Notes under the pieces: generated by a model
The model's input: only the letters and a program-made list of their open reading frames with translations
Told to the model about the DNA's origin: nothing
Database searches by the model: none
In this document: piece by piece, positions 26,975-36,122 of the stretch
Numbering within the stretch: the first letter of the stretch is position 1
How the letters are laid out: every line of letters begins with the position of its first letter
Position numbers and translations under genes: made by a program
Assembly (NCBI GenBank): GCA_958402445.1
Contig: CATXTO010000003.1
Location: 62,001-126,000 of the forward strand
Direction: 5' to 3'
DNA from: an uncultured Eubacteriales bacterium
GTDB taxonomy: Bacteria; Bacillota; Clostridia; Oscillospirales; Oscillospiraceae
Length of the DNA: 64,000 nt

Positions 26975-27403
26975 TTACCGGCTGCTGACACCGGAGCAAA
27001 TTTCGCAGAATACTTCGGCTGCCTCCATGGCATACTCCGGTGCGTTGACCAAGTCCCCCAGGGTTACCATGCCGCACAGGCGCCCGTTCTCCTCCACCGG
27101 GAGTCTGCGGACCTGCTCCCTGGCCATTTTCTCCGCGGCTGCGCTGAGATTCATATCGGCGCCTACTGTAACCACGCGGCCGGTCATGATGTGCCGGACC
27201 GGCGTTTTCTCCGGATCCCGATCCGCCGCCACGCAGCGCAGAACGATGTCCCGGTCTGTCACCATACCGCAGATTTTCCCGTCCTCGCCACAGACCGGCA
27301 GCGCGCCCACATTATAACGGGACAGCATCCGGGCTGCTACGGCGGCGGGTTCCTCCGGGCCCACCCGAATTACCCGCGGAGTCATAACCTCTTTTACTTT
27401 CAT
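26975..27403 (-). CDS. CBS-domain pair protein
   Basis: 142 residues made of two CBS domains (about 7-60 and 75-130), beginning MKVKEVMTPRVIRVGPEEPA and containing two copies of the CGMVTDRDIVLR / CGMVTLGDLV ending. CBS pairs bind adenine nucleotides (AMP, ATP, SAM) and act as energy sensors. ATG 27403 is chosen because GGGAGG lies 10 bases upstream; an upstream in-frame TTG at 27421 overlaps that site. Stand-alone, monocistronic, target unknown. Confidence 0.92.
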   Translation of the reverse strand: MKVKEVMTPRVIRVGPEEPAAVAARMLSRYNVGALPVCGEDGKICGMVTDRDIVLRCVAADRDPEKTPVRHIMTGRVVTVGADMNLSAAAEKMAREQVRRLPVEENGRLCGMVTLGDLVNAPEYAMEAAEVFCEICSGVSSR

Positions 27404-27691
27404 GCTCTTGGCACCTCCCAAACTAGGCGGCGGCTGTCCAACCGGCGCCTTCCTGGTGGTATTATGGGAATTCCTGTTTCAAAATATACCCCTTGTCCGG
27501 CGCCGGAAGGGCGGAAGACCGCCTCATGCGTTCCCATTCCGGGATGCTTTGGACAATATGCCGGCAGTGTCCCAAATTTATACACTGGGGCGTCAATGCC
27601 CAAATTTTGGGCGCGGGCCGTTTTTTGCCCCTTTTCGGAGTCGGGCCTGCGCCGTAAAATGCAGGAGGAAACGGTTTTTAGGAGGCATACG

Positions 27692-29788
27692 ATGCAGAAG
27701 TTTGGAAAAGCGGTGGTTCGGCTCCGCAAATGGATTCTCGGCGTGGCGGTGGCCCTGTTGGTTCCATCCATTTTGGGCCTGTGCGCCACCCGCATCAATT
27801 ATGACATGCTGACGTATCTGCCCGAGGATATGGATACGGTCACGGGACAGAACCTGCTGATGGAGGAGTTTGGCAAAGGCGCGTTTTCCTTTATCGTGGT
27901 AGAGGGAATGGAAGACCGGCAGGTATCGGAGCTTCGGGCGAAGCTGGAGCAGGTGGAGCATGTGGACACAGTGCTCTGGTACGACAGCATCCTGAACCTG
28001 TCTGTGCCCAAGGAGCTGCTACCCCAGAGGCTGTACGACGCGTTTAACGCAGAAGACGCCACCATGCTGGCGGTGTTTTTTGACACCTCCACCTCCGCCG
28101 ACGCGACCATGGAGGCGGTGCAGGCCATTCGCTCCCTGGCGGGAAAGCAGTGCTTCGTCTCGGGAATGTCCGCCATGGTGACAGATTTAAAAGACCTGTG
28201 CGAGCGGGAGGAGCCCATCTATGTGGGACTGGCCGTGCTGCTGTCTTGCGTAGCCATGATGCTGCTGCTGGACAACTGGCTGGTTCCCCTGGTTTTCCTC
28301 TTGAGCATCGGCATGGCGATTCTGTTGAACATGGGAAGCAATTATTTTTTGGGCGAAATCTCTTATCTGACCAAGGCCCTGTCCGCGGTGCTGCAGCTGG
28401 CCGTCACCATGGACTACTCCATTTTCCTGTGGCACAGCTACACCGAGCAGCGGGCCGCCTGCGGTGAGCCTAAGCAGGCCATGGCCCGGGCGGTGGCGGA
28501 TACCATCACCTCCGTGGTGGGCAGCTCCATCACCACGGTGGCGGGCTTCCTGGCTTTGTGCTTTATGAGCTTTACCCTGGGCAAGGACCTGGGGCTCGTA
28601 ATGGCAAAGGGCGTGATTTTGGGGGTGCTGGGCTGTGTGACCACCCTGCCGGCGCTGCTGCTAGCGCTGGACCCGCTGCTCTCCAAAACCCAGCACCGGC
28701 CCCTACTGCCGAAGGCAGACCGGTTGGCATCCTTTGTCACAAAGCACGCCTGGATTTTTCTGGTGATTTTTGCCCTGCTGGTGGCGCCTGCCTGGCTGGG
28801 CTACGCCAAGACCAATGAGGAGGTCTACTATGATTTAGGGGAGGCCCTGCCCCGGGATATGGACTATGTAATTGCCAACTCGGAGCTTAAAGAAAAGTTC
28901 GGCGTGAGCACCACCCATATGGTGCTGGTGGACGCGTCGCTGCCCGCCAAACAGGTCCGTTCTATGATGGATGAAATGGAGCGAGTACCCGGCGTGCAGT
29001 ATGTTTTGGGCCTGGAGTCCGTCGTTGGCTCTCTGGTTCCGGAGGAGGTGCTTCCCGTTTCCGTCTCCGGGCTACTCAAAAGCCAGCGGTGGGAGCTGCT
29101 GCTGATCAATTCCCAGTATGACGTGGCAAGCGACCAGGCCAACGCACAGATTGATCAGCTCAATGGGATTATCAAGTCCCACGACCAAAGCGGCATGCTG
29201 ATTGGGGAGGCACCCTGCACCAAGGATATGATCGAGGTTACGGATCGGGATTTCCAGGTGGTGACCTGGATTTCCATCGCCGCCATATTCATTATCATTG
29301 CCCTGGTGCTCAAGAGTTTGACGCTGCCGGTGATCTTGGTGGCGGTCATTGAGTTCGCCATTTTTATCAACCTGGGCCTGCCCCATTACCTGGGCACGTC
29401 CCTGCCTTTTGTGGCGCCAATCTGCATCAGCACCATTCAACTGGGCTCCACCGTGGACTATGCCATTCTCATGACCACGCGGTATCGGCGGGAGCGGGCC
29501 TCCGGTCTGGCAAAACGGCCGGCGGTGACCAAGGCCCTGGCTGCCTCCATGTCCTCGGTGCTGGTCAGCGCGTTCGGCTTTTTTGCCGCCACCTTCGGCG
29601 TGGGGCTGTACTCCGACATCGATATCATCAGCTCCATGTGCAATTTAATGGCCCGGGGCGCGGCGGTGAGTTTGCTGTGTGTCATTTTTATCCTGCCGGA
29701 CCTGTTTATGCTGCTGGACCCGGTCATTTGCGCCACCAGCTTGGGCTTTCGGCCCAAAAAGATTCAAATTACGGAGGGAATGCTATGA
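27692..29788 (+). CDS. MMPL/RND-superfamily membrane exporter
   Basis: 698 residues from ATG 27692, preceded by AGGAGG at 6 bases. Two repeats of one N-terminal helix, an extracytoplasmic domain (about 35-150 and 375-500), and a six-helix block. MMPL signature residues occur in both halves: TMDYSIFLWHSY and STVDYAILMTTRYRRER. Proton-driven export of lipids or hydrophobic compounds is expected. The frame is open for 850 bases upstream, but that part is antisense to the CBS gene and has no coding features. It overlaps the next gene by 4 bases (ATGA), so the heptad-repeat protein is its co-translated partner. Confidence 0.9.
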   Translation: MQKFGKAVVRLRKWILGVAVALLVPSILGLCATRINYDMLTYLPEDMDTVTGQNLLMEEFGKGAFSFIVVEGMEDRQVSELRAKLEQVEHVDTVLWYDSILNLSVPKELLPQRLYDAFNAEDATMLAVFFDTSTSADATMEAVQAIRSLAGKQCFVSGMSAMVTDLKDLCEREEPIYVGLAVLLSCVAMMLLLDNWLVPLVFLLSIGMAILLNMGSNYFLGEISYLTKALSAVLQLAVTMDYSIFLWHSYTEQRAACGEPKQAMARAVADTITSVVGSSITTVAGFLALCFMSFTLGKDLGLVMAKGVILGVLGCVTTLPALLLALDPLLSKTQHRPLLPKADRLASFVTKHAWIFLVIFALLVAPAWLGYAKTNEEVYYDLGEALPRDMDYVIANSELKEKFGVSTTHMVLVDASLPAKQVRSMMDEMERVPGVQYVLGLESVVGSLVPEEVLPVSVSGLLKSQRWELLLINSQYDVASDQANAQIDQLNGIIKSHDQSGMLIGEAPCTKDMIEVTDRDFQVVTWISIAAIFIIIALVLKSLTLPVILVAVIEFAIFINLGLPHYLGTSLPFVAPICISTIQLGSTVDYAILMTTRYRRERASGLAKRPAVTKALAASMSSVLVSAFGFFAATFGVGLYSDIDIISSMCNLMARGAAVSLLCVIFILPDLFMLLDPVICATSLGFRPKKIQITEGML

Positions 29789-31845
29789 AGTTCCATCAGA
29801 AAAAAGGGATGCGCTTGTTGGCCGGCGCTCTAGCCGCCGCCCTGCTGTGCACGGGGACCGGCCTGCTGGCCTATGCAGCAGGCGCGGAGCGGGGGAGCCA
29901 GCGGAAGCCGGAGGATGCCGAGGAGGCTGGAAGCACCGCAAAAAAGGATGAAACCGTATATGTGATTGCGGATGCAGAAGGCGCGCCCCAGAAGGTGATT
30001 GTCAGCGATTGGATTCAAAATCCGCAGCATTTGGAGACCCTGGAGGATCAGTCCGAGCTGAAGGACATTGAGGTGGTCAAAGGCGAGAGCACCTATACGC
30101 TCAATGGGGATAACTTGAAGGTTTGGGACACCAAGGGGGAGGACGTCTACTATCAGGGCATCGCGGATCAGGACCTGCCCGTCTCCGTTTCGGTCCGTTA
30201 CATGCTGGATGGCAAGGCCATCGGAGCCCAGGACCTGGCGGGCAAAAGCGGGCACGTGACCATTCGGTTTGACTATAAAAATCTGCAGAGCGGCAAGGTC
30301 CAAATCCAGGAGCAGGAGGAAACGGTCTATGTTCCTTTTGTGATGCTCACGGGATTGGTTTTGGACAGCAGCCGGTTTTCCCACGTCACTGTAACCAATG
30401 GAAAGTGCATCAACGATGGGGAAAAGCTGTTGGTAGCGGGGTTTGCTTTGCCGGGGCTGCAGGAGACCCTGGGGCTGGACCCGGAGAAGCTGGAGCTTCC
30501 GGCTTACGTAGAGATCAGCGCAGATGTGACGGACTTTGCGCTGGATACCACCATGACCCTGGCCACGGCGGAGATGTTCCAGGACCTGGACCTGGGCGGC
30601 GTGAACAGTCTGGAGGGGCTGGAGGAATCGATGCAGGACCTGACGGACGCCATGGCCCAGTTGCTGGACGGCTCGTCTGCGCTGTATGACGGCCTGACGG
30701 AGCTGCTGGACCGGTCCGGGCTGTTGATTCAGGGCGTGGATCAACTGGCAAACGGCGCGGCTCGTTTGGCCTCCGGCGCCGGGGATCTGTCGGACGGCGC
30801 TGCGCAGATGCAACAGGGCCTTTCCCAGGCCCAGGCGGGGCTGGGAAAGCTCCGCTCCAACAGTTCCGTTTTAAACGCCGGCGCGCAGCAGGTTTTTGAC
30901 GCGCTGCTGGCTACGGCGGACGCGCAACTGAAGGCGGCGGGCCTCTCGGCGGAGAAGCTGACGCGAGATAATTATGCTAAGGTGCTGGACGGGATTGCCG
31001 GGTCGTTGGACCCCACGGCGGTTTATGACATGGCCTACAACACGGCGCTGGGTCAGGTGTCGGATGCGGTACGGGCTCAGGCGCCCACCGTCCGGGCTCG
31101 GGTGGAGGCTGCAATTCGGGTGCGGGTCCTGGAGGGCGTCCTGGCGGAAGCAGGCCTAGATATGACGGCGGAGGCGTATGACGCGGCCGTGGCGGCTGGC
31201 GCCATTGACTTGGAGACCCAGGCACAGATCAGTGCCGGTGTGGAAGCGCAGATGCAATCGGAGGAGATTCAGGCCCAGATCGAACAGAATACGGAGGCTC
31301 AAATTCAGGCGCTCATTGACCAGACCATGAAAAGCCCGGAAATTCAAGCACAAATCAATGCAGCGGTGGAAAGCGCAAAAAACGGGTCCGGCAGCATCGC
31401 GGCGTTGCGCGCCCAGTTGGATAGCTACAGCGAATTCTATCAGGGACTTCGCTCCTATACCGCGGGCGTGGACCAGGCCGCCTCTGGGGTTGACGCCCTG
31501 GCCGTCGGTGGAAAGGACTTGGCCGCCGGCGCGGCGGACCTAAAGTCCGGAGCAAACAGCCTTTCTCGCGGCTTAGGCAATCTTCGCAGCGGCGGCGGTG
31601 CGCTGACCTCTGGCGTGCAGCAGCTGCGGGATGGGGCTATGCAGCTCTCTGACGGCTTACAGGAGTTTGACGAAAAGGGGATTCAAAAGCTAGCGGATGC
31701 CGTGGAGGGGGATTTGGACCAGCTTGTTTTGCGCCTTCAGGCTGCAGTGGAGGCCGCCCAGACCTACCAGACCTTTGCCGGTTTGGCGGAAGGGATGAAT
31801 GGCACGGTGCGCTTCGTGTATAAGACCGACGGCATAGGAGAATAG
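29785..31845 (+). CDS. Secreted heptad-repeat (YhgE/Pip-like) protein, MMPL partner
   Basis: 686 residues from ATG 29785. Signal peptide (1-32) followed by an extracytoplasmic domain of ~250 residues, then long alpha-helical regions rich in X-X-X-Leu-X-X-Gly heptads (SGAGDLSDGAAQMQQGL, near residues 320-360, and AVGGKDLAAGAADLKSG, near 570-600) as in YhgE/Pip proteins. Between them, residues 390-540 are a charged helical stretch (MQSEEIQAQIEQNTEAQ). No C-terminal membrane anchor is seen, unlike YhgE. The 4-base overlap with the MMPL gene argues that the two form one envelope complex, perhaps a long periplasm-like stalk. Confidence 0.82.
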   Translation: MKFHQKKGMRLLAGALAAALLCTGTGLLAYAAGAERGSQRKPEDAEEAGSTAKKDETVYVIADAEGAPQKVIVSDWIQNPQHLETLEDQSELKDIEVVKGESTYTLNGDNLKVWDTKGEDVYYQGIADQDLPVSVSVRYMLDGKAIGAQDLAGKSGHVTIRFDYKNLQSGKVQIQEQEETVYVPFVMLTGLVLDSSRFSHVTVTNGKCINDGEKLLVAGFALPGLQETLGLDPEKLELPAYVEISADVTDFALDTTMTLATAEMFQDLDLGGVNSLEGLEESMQDLTDAMAQLLDGSSALYDGLTELLDRSGLLIQGVDQLANGAARLASGAGDLSDGAAQMQQGLSQAQAGLGKLRSNSSVLNAGAQQVFDALLATADAQLKAAGLSAEKLTRDNYAKVLDGIAGSLDPTAVYDMAYNTALGQVSDAVRAQAPTVRARVEAAIRVRVLEGVLAEAGLDMTAEAYDAAVAAGAIDLETQAQISAGVEAQMQSEEIQAQIEQNTEAQIQALIDQTMKSPEIQAQINAAVESAKNGSGSIAALRAQLDSYSEFYQGLRSYTAGVDQAASGVDALAVGGKDLAAGAADLKSGANSLSRGLGNLRSGGGALTSGVQQLRDGAMQLSDGLQEFDEKGIQKLADAVEGDLDQLVLRLQAAVEAAQTYQTFAGLAEGMNGTVRFVYKTDGIGE

Positions 31846-31853
31846 AGTCCAAA

Positions 31854-31890
31854 ACCGGCGGGGCCGGGGCATTGCCCCGGCCCCGCCGGT
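31854..31890 (+). terminator. Terminator hairpin after the MMPL operon
   Basis: 17-bp perfect stem (31854-31870 and 31874-31890) with ATT loop, almost all G/C, without a long T tract. Confidence 0.75.
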
Positions 31891-32040
31891 GAGATTGTCG
31901 CCCCCTACGGGGTTTTCGACAAAAGCTTGCAGTCCGCTGCACGCGCATTTTTTGCGCCAACGGCACGAAAAATGCACATTTGCAACCTGAGCTGGATTTC
32001 CTGCCACGCTTATGACGCGGCAGGAGTGCCCCTCCACTCC

Positions 32041-32194
32041 AAACCGAACCCGCTGCACTGGGCTTCGGTTTGGTTTTTGCTTTTGCGGTGATTTCCGGTA
32101 ACGGAATGTAGGGGCAACCTGTGGTCGCCCGCGGGCGAGCGCAGCTCGCCCCTACAGGGGGGAACGGCGGGCGAGCGCAGCTCGCCCCTACACA
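32041..32194. repeat. Palindromic repeat patch sharing modules with the 180-bp array
   Basis: AAACCGAA...TTCGGTTT (32041-32071) is the reverse-complement match of the central palindrome of the 180-bp units at 4018-4056 and keeps the CCCGCTG/GGGCTTCGG core. It is followed by ACGGAATGTAGGGGC (32101-32115), identical to 3949-3963, and by two GGGCGAGCGCAGCTCGCCC palindromes (32132-32150 and 32169-32187) ending in CCCCTAC. The last module closely resembles the GGGCGAGCG...CTCGCCC palindrome of the 58820 array. The rest of 31891-32359 holds no gene. Confidence 0.9.
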
Positions 32195-32359
32195 GTGCAA
32201 ACGAAAAGCGCGGAGACACATTTTTCATTGTGAATTTGATATGTATTGCGGAATGGGGTAAACTGGAGAAGAAAGTAGACGATAGCGGGCCCTGCCGGGC
32301 GCTGCTTTAAAAAAGCCGGCACCGGACGGCGGATAGATACCGGAGAGGGAGGAATTTGT

Positions 32360-33232
32360 ATGTGGATTGTGCTGGCGTTTGGCTCCGCGTTATTTGCCGG
32401 GTTGACTGCTATCCTGGCCAAGTGCGGAATTCGGGATACGGACTCCAACGTAGCCACGGCCTTGCGGACGGCAGTGGTCTTGCTGTTTTCCTGGCTTTTG
32501 GTGTTTTTGGTGGGGAGCCAGAATACCATCGGTACCATCACGCCGAAAACCTGGCTGTTCCTGGTGCTCTCCGGTCTGGCCACCGGCGGGTCCTGGCTGT
32601 GCTATTTCCGGGCGCTGCAACTGGGAGATATCAATAAAGTGACGCCGGTGGATAAGTCCAGCACCATACTGACCATGCTTTTGGCGGTGCTGTTCCTGCG
32701 GGAGGAGCTGACGGTACTCAAGGGTTTGTGCATGGTGCTCATCGGGGCCGGAACCTATTTGATGATTCAAAAAAAACGGTCCCCGGATGCAGTGGAATCC
32801 CATGGGTCCAAGGGGCATCTGTGGCTGCTGTATGCCGCGGGCGCCGCGGTGTTCGCCAGCTTGACCTCCATTTTGGGCAAGGTAGGCATCGAGGGAGTTG
32901 AATCCAATCTGGGCACCGCCATCCGAACGGCGGTGGTGCTGGTCATGGCCTGGATCGTGGTGTTTGTGACTGGAAAACAAAACGCGGTCAGACAAATTGA
33001 CGGAAGAAGCTGGCTGTTTTTAACCCTTTCCGGTCTGGCCACCGGCGGGTCCTGGCTGTGTTACTACCGGGCATTGCAGACAGGTCCTGCCAGCGTGGTG
33101 GTACCCATCGACAAGCTCAGCATTGTAGTTACCATCGCGTTTTCCTATTTTGTTTTCCGAGAAAGGCTGACCCGCAAAGCGGCGGTGGGACTTATTATGA
33201 TTGTAGCGGGGACGCTTCTGTTGTTAATATGA
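32360..33232 (+). CDS. EamA/DMT-superfamily transporter
   Basis: 290 residues, ten predicted helices in two EamA halves with obvious internal duplication: LSGLATGGSWLCYFRALQLG (first half) versus LSGLATGGSWLCYYRALQTG (second half). Typical drug/metabolite transporter length. The substrate cannot be assigned; amino acid or metabolite efflux is common. GGAGAGGGAGG precedes the ATG. Monocistronic with its own terminator. Confidence 0.93.
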   Translation: MWIVLAFGSALFAGLTAILAKCGIRDTDSNVATALRTAVVLLFSWLLVFLVGSQNTIGTITPKTWLFLVLSGLATGGSWLCYFRALQLGDINKVTPVDKSSTILTMLLAVLFLREELTVLKGLCMVLIGAGTYLMIQKKRSPDAVESHGSKGHLWLLYAAGAAVFASLTSILGKVGIEGVESNLGTAIRTAVVLVMAWIVVFVTGKQNAVRQIDGRSWLFLTLSGLATGGSWLCYYRALQTGPASVVVPIDKLSIVVTIAFSYFVFRERLTRKAAVGLIMIVAGTLLLLI

Positions 33233-33245
33233 AAAAGCCGAACGT

Positions 33246-33276
33246 GCCGCCGGGATAACCCGGCGGCTATTTTTTG
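33246..33276 (+). terminator. Terminator of the EamA gene
   Basis: GCCGCCGGG (33246-33254), ATAA loop, CCCGGCGGC (33259-33267), then TATTTTTTG. Confidence 0.93.
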
Positions 33277-33444
33277 TTTTGGTGAATTTGCCAGCAGAAA
33301 TGGGACATGTGTCTGGATATCATTGCAGAACTGGGCGGTATAATATGGCGGATTATACAATTTTCTTAAACTATTTTTGACACATGTGATTTTTGTATAG
33401 TAATTTTGTATAAACATTTTTAAAAAAATGGGATGAATTTACAA

Positions 33445-33474
33445 TGGACAGGCATTGCATCAGTGGTGTATAAT
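33445..33474 (+). promoter_or_regulatory. Candidate promoter of the pilus locus
   Basis: TGGACA (33445-33450) and TATAAT (33469-33474) with an 18-base spacer in an AT-rich stretch. If used, the transcript has a leader of about 790 bases before the pilin gene. Confidence 0.55.
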
Positions 33475-34272
33475 AATAAACAAAACAAATTTTGTATCAA
33501 TTAGCACTTTTTTCCAGAATATGTCATGTTTTAATGTCATGAAAATATAAAAGGACGAGCTACCCTGCAAATGTACCACCGCAGGTACCAAGGCGAAGAA
33601 AAAATTGAATTTGGATAATGCAAGACCAGCATTGTCCTTCAGAATTCGCTAGTTCTGGACGTGTCCCACTTGGAGCCTTTGACGAGCAACGACTTGTACG
33701 CTTTTAGCGCCGGCAGCGGCGCAGCGTATTGCAGGGGCGGCTCAGCCTGACGCAGATCGGAATTCTGCATTTACTGATTGCATAGGACGGGCCAGCTTGT
33801 ATTTTAGAAATCCACCCGCACGAGCGAAGTGGGGGAACGCTACTGCATGTTTGGACCCAATGGCTGCGTGGAAAGCACCTATGTGGGCCGGGAAAAGACC
33901 AGGCCCTCCTGCTTGCCATTTCACATCCCGGTGGAAAAGCCAGCAGCCGGAGCATAACGGGGTTTTGAGAGAATGGCTTTGCATATCAGTATCATATCAC
34001 CTTTCAGTGACAAATAACCAAGTTCTGCTGATGCCTACGACAGACGGAGACGGCTTTTTTGGCCGGCCTGTGAGCACAGGGTTCATCCCCGCTGGCGCAG
34101 GGGTATGGTGGCTCCTGATGGAGAAGACAAAACAACGGCAGTTTACTTGAGGCTAGCGGGGAGGTTTTGTTCCGGTGGGATTGACCGGACGCATCGAGTG
34201 TGATGGCGCGGCTGTGGAGAGGACCCGCTCCCAGTCAAACCGTTCGCATATAAAATTTAGGGGGTTAAAACA
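33475..34272 (+). other. Long leader or intergenic region before the pilin gene
   Basis: About 800 bases without a convincing gene. A bulged hairpin TACGCT-TTTA-GCGCCG...CGGCGC-AGCGTA lies at 33697-33728. An open frame at 33797-34150 has no ribosome site and no family. No c-di-GMP riboswitch consensus was recognised. It could be a regulatory leader, a decayed surface-protein gene, or both. GGGGG at 34260-34264 supplies the ribosome site for the pilin. Confidence 0.45.
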
Positions 34273-36057
34273 GTGAAGAAATGGACACGAACAGCTGCAC
34301 TGGTTTTGTGCTTTATCTTGGCACTTTCTCTGTGTGGCCTACCCGCCTTGGCGGCAGACAATGACGTCATCGACGGAGAATCAGGAACCTTGACGCTGTA
34401 CAAGTATCAAAACGCCGCCGGCGCCGCGTCTGTGGTGGACAGTGCGGATAAAGTACCAGTGGAAGGCGCTACATTCAGCGCTTATCGCGTGATTGACCTT
34501 ACGGCTACGCAAGGTAATGTGACTGTTGCAGTGAACGATGCCTTTAAAGATGTAATCACCAATGTAACATACGATAACGGCAAGTTTACTTATACAAATC
34601 AGGCAGGTGAGGTCACCAACAATTTGGAGGATTGGCTGGATGACCTGACCGGAGCCGCCGAGAATGCCACCTACGAGGCCATCACGGATGTTGAGGGCAA
34701 AGCCGCGTTTGGCAGTATGGACCTGGGCGTGTATCTGGTGGTGGAGACCGGCGCGCCTGGCAACTACTACGCCACGACCGGCGCCTTTCTGGTGAGTGTT
34801 CCCACTACGGAAAAAAACGCAGAGGGAGACAGCTACTGGGAATATGATGTTGTGGCATACCCCAAGAACGACGTCATTGAGGTGGACAAACTGATTGTGG
34901 GCGGCGGTGCCCATGACCAGGATACCAAGGCCGACTCCTACAGCATCGGTGATACGGTTACCTTCCGGTTGAGTTCCGACATTCCCAGATATGCCGATGA
35001 GGTCTATCAGTCCGAGGATGTACGGGCCTTTAAGGATGGCTACACGGCGGATTACTATTTCCGGGACGAGATGACCGCTGGCCTGACCTATGTAAAAAAC
35101 AGCGTAACGGTGATGGTGGGAGATCAGACGCTGGTAAGAGACCAGGATTACAAGCTTTTCATCTTGGATAGAGACGGCGATTGGGCGCCGGAAGCGACTT
35201 GGAGCGAGGATTTGTGTGCGGGACGTACATTAAAGGTCCAATTGCTGCCTGCCGCCATTGCCGCATACGCGGGTCAGGAGATCACCGTGACCTATGAAAC
35301 CGCTCTCAATGCGGACGCCGCACTGACCGCCGGGGATACCAATACAGTAAAGGTGCTATTCACCAGCAGCCCGCAGCAGAACAGCCAGGTGCCGCAATAT
35401 AGTGAAACAGAGGGACGGACCGTCAGAGTTTATACCTACGCCTTTACCTTGGCAAAGCAATTCTCTGCCAATGGCGGAAATTTCGCAGACGTCACCTTTG
35501 AGCTCAAGGATGCAAACGGCGTCATGAAGTGCATCAAGAACGGCTCGGGAAGCTTTACCATCTGTGCAAGTGAAAAAGAAGCGCCGAAGGCGATTCCTTC
35601 CACCGGCTTGGATCTGGATGTAGATGGCCGCCTAGCCATCAAGGGCCTGGAGAGCGGCGTATACACCCTCACCGAGCTGACGACCACCAAGGGATTTAAT
35701 CTGCTGCCTAAGCCGATCACGATTTCAATTTACGAGACCTATACCAAAGAGGGCGCGGACCCGATTTACCGTCTGGACAAAGACTACTTTAAGCTGGTGG
35801 ACGGTAAAATGGTGAAGCAGGAGCTGACGAAATTGGATGCGGGCTACGCCATGGTGGGTACTGTAGCTCACACAGCGGATGAGGACACCGGCGCCTCCGA
35901 TACTGGCAGATTTACATTCAACGTCATGAATACCAAGGGCTTCGACCTGCCCCACACCGGCGGCATGGGCACTTGGATCTTCACCATCGGCGGTCTGTTC
36001 CTCATGGCGGCGGCCGTGGTTCTGCTGGCGAAGGCAGGAAAGAGAAAAACCGTGTAA
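34273..36057 (+). CDS. SpaA-type major pilin, LPxTG-anchored
   Basis: 594 residues from GTG 34273. Signal peptide ends near ALA-A (residue 28). The pilin motif WEYDVVAYPKN places the polymerising Lys at residue 198. CNA-B/SpaA-like beta domains follow, with an E-box (VYTLTEL, Glu468) for an internal isopeptide bond. The sorting signal LPHTG (559-563) precedes a hydrophobic helix and the KRK tail. It forms the covalent shaft of a sortase-assembled pilus at the cell wall, with SrtC encoded directly downstream. No minor pilin or tip adhesin is seen in the window. Reading frame is intact. Confidence 0.95.
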   Translation: MKKWTRTAALVLCFILALSLCGLPALAADNDVIDGESGTLTLYKYQNAAGAASVVDSADKVPVEGATFSAYRVIDLTATQGNVTVAVNDAFKDVITNVTYDNGKFTYTNQAGEVTNNLEDWLDDLTGAAENATYEAITDVEGKAAFGSMDLGVYLVVETGAPGNYYATTGAFLVSVPTTEKNAEGDSYWEYDVVAYPKNDVIEVDKLIVGGGAHDQDTKADSYSIGDTVTFRLSSDIPRYADEVYQSEDVRAFKDGYTADYYFRDEMTAGLTYVKNSVTVMVGDQTLVRDQDYKLFILDRDGDWAPEATWSEDLCAGRTLKVQLLPAAIAAYAGQEITVTYETALNADAALTAGDTNTVKVLFTSSPQQNSQVPQYSETEGRTVRVYTYAFTLAKQFSANGGNFADVTFELKDANGVMKCIKNGSGSFTICASEKEAPKAIPSTGLDLDVDGRLAIKGLESGVYTLTELTTTKGFNLLPKPITISIYETYTKEGADPIYRLDKDYFKLVDGKMVKQELTKLDAGYAMVGTVAHTADEDTGASDTGRFTFNVMNTKGFDLPHTGGMGTWIFTIGGLFLMAAAVVLLAKAGKRKTV

Positions 36058-36122
36058 AAGATCAACGCAATTCGCAGGAGGACGCGTTCCGGCGCGTCCT
36101 CCTGCGGCAATTGGGGTAAGGT

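Noticed and set aside
26840..27691. Upstream extension of the MMPL frame by about 284 codons
   Set aside because: This part is antisense to the CBS-domain gene, lacks helices or motifs, and AGGAGG sits directly before ATG 27692.
29638..29784. Upstream extension of the heptad-repeat frame
   Set aside because: Lies inside the MMPL gene; signal peptide starts exactly at ATG 29785.
33797..34150. 118-codon plus-strand frame in the pilin leader
   Set aside because: No ribosome site, tryptophan- and proline-rich random composition, no domain.
33475..34272. c-di-GMP riboswitch upstream of the pilin
   Set aside because: Looked for the conserved class I and II cores and did not find them.
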